A stretch of 62,500 bases of DNA from Chrysomallon squamiferum (lineage: Eukaryota > Mollusca > Gastropoda > Neomphalida > Peltospiridae), in assembly GCA_012295275.1 (NCBI GenBank), contig CM022677.1, forward strand, positions 21,553,131 to 21,615,630, read 5' to 3'. The notes under the pieces were generated by a model. That model saw nothing but the letters and a program-made list of their open reading frames with translations. It did not search any database and was not told the origin of the DNA. This document shows, piece by piece, positions 50,100 through 62,500 of this stretch. Numbering within the stretch: position 1 is the first letter of the stretch; each line of letters begins with the position of its first letter. The translations under genes were made by a program, and so were the position numbers.

Positions 50100-50960
50100 A
50101 TAATAACAATAATTATAATAATAAAATTAATGAAACGTCGTGAAAACAAAAATGCGTTTTGACCATTTCCAGATAATTCTTTTTTGTATTAGTAAAATAA
50201 ATGTGTTTGTATTTTATGACCAACGTAAGTTTTATTCATGTACATCGAAACGACCACTTTTATGTCTCATTTTATAACCGCTCCAGTGTGTTCATTACAA
50301 ATGAACTTAGTTTTACTATCCTCTTTCCATACAATAGTGATATATTATAATATTCACCATTATGAGGTATTTAAAAAAACACACTGTATAGAAATTGCTG
50401 AGCCTTTTATTGCGTGTGTGCGCGTGTGTGTTTGTGTGTGTATGTGTGTCTGTGTATGTGGGTGTGTATGTGCAATTGTGTGTGAGTTACTGTCCGTGTG
50501 TGTGTGTGTATGTGTGTGTGTATGTGTGTGTTGATGTGTGTTAATGTGAGTGTGTATGTGTGTATGTGTGCGTGTGTTTGTGTTTGATAGAGAGAAAGAT
50601 AGAGAAGGGGAGGAGGCAGGGACGCAGGGGGAGGGAGGCTTCCTACAGATTTTACTTCATTCATTTTATTTTTATTATTATTGTTATTTTTTAGATAATT
50701 TTCAAAGTTACATCCGAAAAAAAACAGCCGTCCTTAACCGAAACAAGAATACTAAATATTAGTAAATCAAAAGAAAAAAAAAATTAAAAGTCTCTAAAAT
50801 AATTTTTGAGGAGGTGATTTCACATGAACGTTTTACTTCATTTGAATTCATTTCATTATTTATCTATTCATTTATTTATTTATTTAATTATTTATTTATT
50901 TATTTATTTATTTATATCAAGTTTAAAATATCAAATGTATATAGCGATTTTCTGCACTGT
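49740..50960 (-). repeat. Composite dispersed repeat (inverted, direct copy of 40280-41690)
   Basis: Satellite tail 49760-50030, (AT)n 50041-50096, body, imperfect (GT)n 50412-50582, GAGGGAGGCTTCCTACAG block, (TTTA)n 50868-50920. Confidence 0.75.
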
Positions 50961-50979
50961 TCTACTCTTGTGCAATAAC

Positions 50980-51150
50980 ACACACACGCACACCCACACA
51001 AAAAGTCACACACACACGCACACACTCAAAAAGGCACACGCACACAAACACACACAAAAAAAACAAAAAGGTGCACACGCGCACACACACAAAAAGGCAC
51101 ACACACACACACACACACGGGGTCACACACAAAGAAACATATATACACAC
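50980..51150. repeat. (CA)n tract with AAAAGG-type interruptions
   Basis: Corresponds to the shorter tract at 60568-60640. Confidence 0.9.
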
Positions 51151-51327
51151 ACATTATATATACAGAATATTTCTTTCCCTGTCCATGTATATCTCTTTGT
51201 AACTGGGAATCTACTATTGTTTCAAAAAAGTAATATTTAGGCAATGTATATACAAAATATTTGTTTCTCTATCCATCTGTCGGTCTTTGTAACTGCGTAT
51301 CTATGTTTGTCTAAAGAAGTAATACGT

Positions 51328-51418
51328 ACACCACTGTAGGGATGTCTTCTTTCCTTTATACAACAACTGTTACTGGATTTCTCCAAATAACGTTTCCGCT
51401 GGATCGATCGAAGCAGTA
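51328..51418 (+). pseudogene. Orphan lectin exon-2 fragment (copy A)
   Basis: Reads CRDVFFPLYNNCYWIS before GTAATA, without the upstream acceptor, and with Gly-Ser in place of the conserved Trp. No other exon of this orientation follows; the next lectin exon is on the minus strand at 52637. Confidence 0.75.
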
Positions 51419-51631
51419 GTAATATATACCGACATATAATTTATGAGAGAATTTCTGCTTTTAAAGATACTCACTTACCAGTTATTAAATAGACACGAAT
51501 ACTGACATACGAGTTATTAGAGACATACATATTAATCTATAAGTTACTAGATATACATTCTGATATATACATGTCTCTGAAGAGATACATAATATTATAG
51601 AAGTTACTAAAGATATACTACAATGTAGATA

Positions 51632-51870
51632 CAAGTTAGTAAACATATTGTTGTAACATACAGTTGATTAAAGACATAGTATACTTCTAATGTAAAAGTT
51701 AGTAAACATATTGTTGTAATATACAGTTGATTAAAGACATAGTATACTTCTAATGTAAAAGTTAGTAAACATATTGTTGTAACATACAGTTGATTAAAGA
51801 CATAGTATACTTCTAATGTAAAAGTTAGTAAACATATTGTTGTAACATACAGTTGTTTAAAGACATAGTT
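51632..51870. repeat. 63-bp higher-order repeat, four copies
   Basis: CAGTTGATTAAAGACATAG starts at 51661, 51724 and 51787, with a variant at 51850. Each 63-bp unit is two ~31-bp units of the degenerate intron-2 array. Copy B of the duplication (61171, 61234) has two. Confidence 0.93.
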
Positions 51871-52636
51871 GTTGCTCATTTTGTTTCGTTGCTATTACTA
51901 GTATTGCTGTAGTTATTATTATTGTTATTTGTTGCTTATTATTGTTATTGTTGTTGTTTGTGCTGTTATTGTTATATTTGGTATTATTATTACTACTCTT
52001 CATGTAGTTGTTATTATTCGTAGATGCAGTAGTAGAACTGGTCTTGTTGTTTTGCTACTACTTGTATTATTGTAATTTTTAATTATTCTTTTTGCAGCTA
52101 TTTCATCTTTATCAATATTACAATTAATTTTATAATAATAATAATTATTATTATTATTATTGTTACTCCTCTCCTTTCTTGGTCTTTCGTTTTTTTTAAG
52201 TCCGTTTTGTTTTCGTGGAAAATCTGGTTCTGAGGGGTTTCACTGTGTTAATTAATTCACTTACTTTATTGAAACTTTCTTTTAATTGTGCTCAACAGCT
52301 CCTCTGCAGTGTTTCCTACAGTTTAATTATCGTTGCGAAAATATTATATACCAGACTGCATTTAGCCTCAGAGATGTAAGAAAACATCTGGCAGTTAACC
52401 AACCAATTCTTTGTCACACATTTCACGTGGCTAGATGGCCTAAATTTCAACTCTATTAAAAATGTTTTGCTACCAATAACTTTTTTTTAAATCAGAATTA
52501 TTTTTCCTCCGCTTTCCACGTGATTCAGGTTTGACAAACACCACTGTAAGTTTTTTTTTTTTCAAAAGACTACTATAACATTAAAAATTCAATTACAACT
52601 TATTTTTATTTATTTTTTGTCATTGAACAAATTTCA

Positions 52637-57172
<4,536 letters not shown>

Positions 57173-57340
57173 TTCTTCCTACTTTTCCAAAACTTTAACA
57201 GATACAGAGACAAACAGTCAGTCGACTGGTTTAGGAAATGTTCTGACAATTTCTTGCAATCCCACACAGATGGATTTACCTCGAATGAATAAATCTTTTT
57301 CTCCGTTTTAAAATAGTCGGCTCGGTGTGGTAATTTATCA
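57173..57340 (-). promoter_or_regulatory. Conserved upstream block of lectin gene 8
   Basis: Minus strand GAACATTTCCTAAACCAG and ATTTATTCATTCGAGGTAA, as in genes 1, 2, 4 and 6. Confidence 0.55.
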
Positions 57341-57399
57341 TAATGATCTACACTGTTCCTGCACTCGCCCACTCAGAGTTTTATGTAATTTGTACAGCC

Positions 57400-58950
57400 T
57401 TGTTTTGTTTTTGTTTTTTTGTGATATGTGTTTTTCAGACATCTTGCATTTCAATTACAAAGAAAAAATAAAAAGATTCATCATACGAAAGTTGCAATGG
57501 TAATGATTATGATGATGATTCGATGCACAACTGCACAGAGAGGTAAATGATTATGATGATGATGATGATAAAAGTAACAATGGGGATGATAATCATTATT
57601 ATAATAATTATTATGATGACTTTATTCTTTTCTGTTGTACATTTTCGACAAATAGCAGTATATCCTGTCTGTGTGTATGTCTGTCTATATATCTGTTTAG
57701 CTGATATATATATATATATATCCTAATATCAATATCTATGTTCATCTGCTTGTCTCTGAATCAAACATTATATTATTTGTTCTATTTTTATACTGAAGTG
57801 ATAGTAGTAGCAGTAGCAGTAGTAGTAGTAGTAGCAGTAGTAGTAGCAGTAGTAGTAGTAACTACAGCTGACACACCATGCACTATATGTTTGTTTTAAT
57901 TATTATTATGCTTGTATTACATTATAGGCTGAACTTGACATGAATTCCTGCTGAGTTTAACATAGATATACTGTGTAGTATTACAAATATACTGCACGAT
58001 TCATTATGTTTGTTGTTGTTGTTATTATCTTTCTTGTTATTATTAGTAGTAATTTATTGTTATCATTTTTATTATTATTATTATTATCATCATCATTATC
58101 ATCATCATCATCATCATCATTATTATTATTATTATTATTATTATAACTATTAATTTATTATTACTATTATTATTATTATAATTATTAGTATTAATGACAG
58201 CAGAGCAATTTTATGTTTAATAACTATTAGGACCTATAGTTAGTAGGTCTAAAAACTATAATCTCTCTGTCAGCACGTGTATGTTAGTCTGTACGTGTTT
58301 GTGTGTGTCGACACATAACATAGAACGACAGACAATCAGCTTCATATATAGATAGACTGGTAGAAAGAGACCAATGACAAAAACACTCACACACACACAC
58401 AGACACACAGACACACACGTAGAAATAGAGAGAGGCATGCCATATAGTGATAGAGATAGACGTACAGGTAGAAAAGTATGATTAAATACAGAGCTGTATA
58501 AAATGATAAATAATTATGATGATGATGAAGATGATGATAATGATTTTTTCTGTTCTACATTTTCAACAAAATGCTACGTGTACAATACTTACAGATTCGC
58601 CTGTACTTCATTCCATATAATAATAAAAAGAACATTATCAATGAAAAATGGATAAAAAATGCCACCATTAAATATGTTTTGAATTTAATATATATATGTT
58701 TTAAATTTTTTAAATATCTCGTTATGTATATTATGTATATGTGTGTTCATATTTTTCTGTGCGCGTGTGCGCGCGCATTTGTGTTTCAGTTCGTGTGTTT
58801 GTGTGCGTGTGTGTGTGTGTCTGGATAGATAAAGATAAATATAGATATTGTGGACGCTTATTACATCCTTTGAAGAAACAATAGCTATATAATAATAATA
58901 ATAATAATAATAGCTTATGTGATAAGGTAATTCTGTTAACTGACTGAGTA
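57400..58950. other. Upstream flank of lectin gene 8
   Basis: Contains (GAT)n, (AGT/AGC)n at 57797-57858 and (ATT/ATC)n at 58070-58145; from 57400 it resembles 17900-18430. Short ORFs without conservation. A (GT)n/(GC)n stretch is at 58750-58820 and (AAT)n at 58890-58911. Confidence 0.6.
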
Positions 58951-58954
58951 TTGT

Positions 58955-59320
58955 TTTGTCAACAATGTTCTGCTGTTGACATTCTTCGAAATGTGCTCAG
59001 TTGTCCTTACAATCAACACTGACGACCTTCCAGAGAAAAAACTGCTGTTTGACTTCTCCAACACTTTCTCCCAGACAAAACGTTCTCCAGATAACTTGTC
59101 ATCGTGGAGAAACTAAAGGAGTTTGGCTTCCTGTGACACCTTGACCTTCTGCACTCTGATAGGATCAACAGAGTAACTCGAATGTAGCAGTCTACCTTTT
59201 TACTAAATAGCACTGGGCTGCCTTGCGAAGTGTTCTTTTCTGCTGTTTGGAGAAATCCTCAGGGTATTTACCTTCAGTTACATAGACCGAGACCCTGTTG
59301 AACTCTGTGTCTTCCATTTG
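58955..59320 (+). pseudogene. Unrecognised degenerate coding remnant (inverted copy of 4718-5040)
   Basis: The plus strand reads INTDDLPEKK, then after frame changes EKLKEFGFL, HLDLLHSDRINRV, FLLNSTGLPCEVFFSAVWRN and IYLQLHRPRPC, with stops. The same protein segments as at 4718-5040, so both derive from one ancestral exon of unknown family. Confidence 0.5.
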
Positions 59321-59469
59321 CAAAGGACAGGTAACTGGGAGTCCAATTTATAGCAAAATCTAACTGAAGTTAATCATAAGTATGCTTTGAAATGTGCAGG
59401 GTGTCAAAGACTGGACAATTTGTAGAAACTATTTGAAATAGCACTCTATATATTGAGTTACTCCAGTAC

Positions 59470-60451
59470 ATTTCAAATGCATACTTTGGATATTTTCGAA
59501 TGTGTGTGTCAGTGTGTTTGTGTGCCTTTGTGTGTATGTGTCTGAGTTATTGTCAAAGTGTAACCACAACAGGAAAATAGTGCAGAAAATCGCTGAAGAA
59601 ATACAACTTAGTTCACTCAAATTAATTAGAATATTATAAACTGATGATTTTAAAACCTAATCAAATGAGGAAAAAATACATGTTCACCATTTCCAGATAA
59701 TTCTTTTTATCTATTAGTAAAATAAATGTACTTGTATTTTATGACCAACGTAAGTTTTATTCATGTACATCGAAACGACCACTTTTATGTCTGATTTTAT
59801 AACCGCTCCAGTGTGTTCATTACAAACGAACTTAGTTTTATTATCCTCTTTCCATACAATAGTTATATATTATAATATTCACGATGATGAGGTATTTGAA
59901 AAACACACTGTATAGAACTTGCTGAGCCTTTTATTGTGTGGCTGCGTGTGTGTGTGTGTTGTGTGTGTATGTATGTCTGTGTATGTGGGTGTGTATGTGT
60001 AATTGTGTGTGATTTAATGTTCGTCTGTGTCTTAGTGTGTATGTGTGTTTGTGTGTACATGTGTGTATGTGTGTGTATGTGTGTGTGTATGTGTGTGCGT
60101 GTATGTGTGTTTATGTGTGCGTGTGGATATGTGTGTATGTGTGTGTATGTGAGCGTGTGTTTGTGTTTGATAGAGAGAAAGATAGAGAAGGGGAGGAAGC
60201 AGGCACGCAGGGGGAGGGAGGCTTCCTACAGATTTTACTTCATTTATTTTATTTTTATTATTATTGTTATTTTTTAAATAAGTTTCAAAGTTACATCCGA
60301 AAGAAACAGCCGTCCTTAGCCGAAACAAGAATACTAAATATTAGTAAATCAAAAGAAAAAAAATTATATGTCTCTAAAATAATTTTTGAGGAGGTGATTT
60401 CACATGAACGTTTTACTTCATTTGAATTCATTTCATTATTTATCTATCTAT

Positions 60452-60502
<51 letters not shown>

Positions 60503-60560
60503 TATCAAGTTTAAAATATCAAATGTATATAGCGATTTTCTGCACTGTTTTACTCTTGTG
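59470..60560 (-). repeat. Composite dispersed repeat (third direct copy)
   Basis: Close to 49740-50960: body 59600-59930, imperfect (GT)n 59936-60165, GAGGGAGGCTTCCTACAG block near 60213, (TTTA)n 60444-60503. The satellite tail is almost absent here. Confidence 0.78.
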
Positions 60561-60838
60561 CAATAACACACACACGCACACCCACACAAAAAGTCACACA
60601 CACACGGACACACACACACACACACACGGGGTCACACACAAAGACACATATATATATACACACGCATTATATATACAGAATATTTCTTTCCCTGTCCATG
60701 TATATCTCTTTGTAACTGGGTATCTACTATTGTTTCAAAAAAGTAATATTTAGGCAATGTATATACAAAATATTTGTTTCTCTATCCATCTGTCGGTCTT
60801 TGTAACTGCGTATCTATGTTTGTCTAAAGAAGTAATAT

Positions 60839-60931
60839 GTACACCACTGTAGGGATGTCCTCTTTCCTTTATACAAGAACTGTTACTGGATTTCTCCAAA
60901 TAACGTTTCCGCTGGATCGATCGAAGCAGTA
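60839..60931 (+). pseudogene. Orphan lectin exon-2 fragment (copy B)
   Basis: As at 51328-51418, with one more change (Asn to Arg before the Cys). No acceptor, no partner exons. Confidence 0.75.
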
Positions 60932-61129
60932 GTAATATATACCGACATATAATTTATGAGAGAATTTCAGCTTTTAAAGATACTCACTTACCAGTTATTA
61001 AATAGACACGAATACTGACATACGAGTTATTAGAGACATACATATTAATCTATAAGTTACTAGATATACATTCTGATATATACATGTCTCTGAAGAGATA
61101 CATAATAATATAGAAGTTACTAAAGATAT

Positions 61130-61250
61130 ACTACTTAGATACAAGTTAGTAAACATATTGATGTAATATACAGTTGATTAAAGACATAGTATACTACTAA
61201 TGTAAAAGTTACTAAACATCTTGTTGTAACATACAGTTGATTAAAGACAT
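61130..61250. repeat. 63-bp higher-order repeat, two copies
   Basis: CAGTTGATTAAAGACATAG at 61171 and 61234; the counterpart of the four-copy array at 51632-51870. Confidence 0.9.
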
Positions 61251-61374
61251 AGTTGTTGCTCATTGTGTTTCGTTGCTATTACTAGTATTGTTGTAATTAT
61301 TATTATTGTTATTTGTCGCTTATTATTGTTATTGTTGTTGTTCGTTCTGTTATTGTTATATTTGGTATTATTAT

Positions 61375-61510
61375 TACTACTCTTGATGTAGTTGTTATTA
61401 TTCGTAGATGCAGTAGTAGTACTGGTGTTGTTGTTTGTGCTGTTATTGTTATATTTGGTATTATTATTACTACTCTTCATGTAGTTGTTATTATTCGTAG
61501 ATGCAGTAGT
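61375..61510. repeat. Tandem duplication (~112 bp) with GTT/ATT core
   Basis: TATTTGGTATTATTATTACT occurs at 61359 and again about 92 bp later, each followed by GATGCAGTAGTAG. Copy A (near 51974) has one, so the block was duplicated in copy B only. Confidence 0.8.
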
Positions 61511-62112
61511 AGAAGTGGTCTTGTTGTTTTGCTACTACTTGTATTATTGTAATTTTTAATTATTCTTTTTGCAGCTATTTCATCTTTATCAATATTACAA
61601 TTAATTTTATAATAATAATAATAATTATTATTATTATTGTTACTCCTCTCCTTTCTTGGTCTTTCGTTTTTTTTAAGTCCGTTTTGTTTTCGTGGAAAAT
61701 CTGGTTCTGAGGGGTTTCACTGTGCTAATTAATTCACTTACTTTATTGAAACTTTCTTTTAGTTGTGTTCAACAGCTTCTCTGCAGTGTTTCCTACAATT
61801 TAATTATCGTTGCGAAAATATTATATACCAGACTGCATTTAGCCTCAGAGTTGTAAGAAAACATCTGGCAGTTAACCAACCAATTCTTTGTCACACATTT
61901 CACGTGGCTAGATGGCCTAAATTTCAACTCTATTAAAAATGTTTCGCTACCAATAACATTTTTTAAATCAGAATTATTTTTCATTCGCTTTCCGCGTGAT
62001 TCAGGTTTGACAAACACCACTGTAAGTTTTTTTTTTTTCAAAAGACTACTATAACATTAAAAATTCAATTACAATTTATTTTTATTTATTTTTTGTCATT
62101 AAACAAATTTCA

Positions 62113-62357
62113 TCACGGAGAATATTGACAGATGAAACCAATCTTCAGATCGCACGGAACATCAATCCACTTGCCACCCTTCCACAATTGCAAACAATGC
62201 TCTCTTCCACCAGCATTGTTAGGTTCATGTTCAGCAAAATTAGAATATCTAACTGGTTCGGGTCGCTCTGTCGACATCCACATGAAGTTCCCTTCCACCT
62301 CGATATCAGTGGCGCCCATATAGTGGAACTTCGCTGAAAGTAGAAGCAAGACAAAAT

Positions 62358-62399
<42 letters not shown>

Positions 62400-62404
62400 C
62401 AGTC

Positions 62405-62451
<47 letters not shown>

Positions 62452-62452
62452 T

Positions 62453-62494
<42 letters not shown>

Positions 62495-62500
62495 CAGTAG
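62113..62500 (-). CDS. C-type lectin-domain protein 9, last exon (gene runs off the right edge)
   Basis: Exon 4 is 62333-62113: HYMGATDIEVEGNFMWMS, EPNNAGGREHC, GKWIDVPC, GFICQYSP, stop. The acceptor CTACTTTCAG is intact. It is the duplicate of gene 8 exon 4, shifted by 9476 bp. The Ca2+-ligand motif WND is WID, which removes the Asn ligand although EPN is kept, so sugar binding may be lost or altered. Exons 1-3 should lie beyond the window, to the right. Confidence 0.82.
62360..62500. repeat. (GTA)n microsatellite running off the window
   Basis: At least 45 units with GTG and CGT interruptions; about three times longer than the counterpart in copy A. Confidence 0.96.

Noticed and set aside
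51607-51879. 90-residue protein with repeated YVTTICLLTFTLEVYY-type units on the minus strand
   Set aside because: It is the 63-bp higher-order repeat (21 codons) in frame; the second copy of the duplication has fewer units and no comparable ORF.

Overview
The window is AT-rich, intron-bearing animal nuclear DNA. It carries a local family of secreted C-type lectin-domain (CTLD) genes buried in very dense simple repeats: (AG)n, (CA)n, (ATT)n, (AAAT)n and (AT)n tracts up to several hundred bases long. Dead copies of a BTB-BACK-PHR gene, an orphan TRIM-type NHL exon, a Ty3/Gypsy integrase scrap and a Tc1/mariner scrap complete the picture. An invertebrate is likely and a mollusc or another lophotrochozoan is my best guess, but nothing in the sequence proves the species. 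There is no bacterial or organellar signal.

The lectin genes share one layout. Exon 1 has 55 nt and encodes a signal peptide. Exon 2 has about 95 nt and the first disulphide of a long-form CTLD. Exon 3 has 91-94 nt and starts with a (x)YC(K) motif. Exon 4 has 221-227 nt and carries WIG, the sugar-specificity triplet, WND and the last cysteines. Intron phases are 1, 0 and 1. Readable copies are at 6009-9673 (+), 14685-17739 (-), 24106-26725 (+), 32491-34676 (+, junction problem), 36071-39661 (-), 44225-47992 (+), 52637-57172 (-) and 62113 to the right edge (-, partial). Dead pieces are an exon 4 at 19653-19873 and three exon-2 fragments at 41930, 51328 and 60839. Most of these exons are not found by plain ORF calling because they are short and lack an ATG; I joined them by splice sites and phase.

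Layout. 0.2-5.6 kb: PHR scrap, two copies of a composite dispersed repeat, an unrecognised dead coding remnant and a Gypsy integrase end. 5.6-10.1 kb: lectin gene 1. 10-13.3 kb: BTB-BACK-PHR pseudogenes. 14.5-26.9 kb: two lectin genes on facing inverted arms with a rearranged spacer. 27-32 kb: gene-poor repeats with the NHL exon. 32.3-34.7 kb: a divergent lectin gene. 35.8-40 kb: inverted copy of the 5.6-10.1 kb block. 40-44 kb: repeats and a dead lectin fragment. 44.2-48 kb: lectin gene. 49.7-62.5 kb: lectin gene plus a direct duplication with a period of about 9.48 kb, whose second lectin copy runs off the window.

All intact copies predict small (153-157 aa) secreted single-domain lectins, probably soluble glycan-binding proteins of immunity, mucus or biomineral matrix; that role is inferred. 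Their Ca2+/sugar-site triplets differ (EPN, QPD, QPH, NPS), so the array looks like a family diversifying its ligand range while inversion, direct duplication and exon-cassette loss reshape it.
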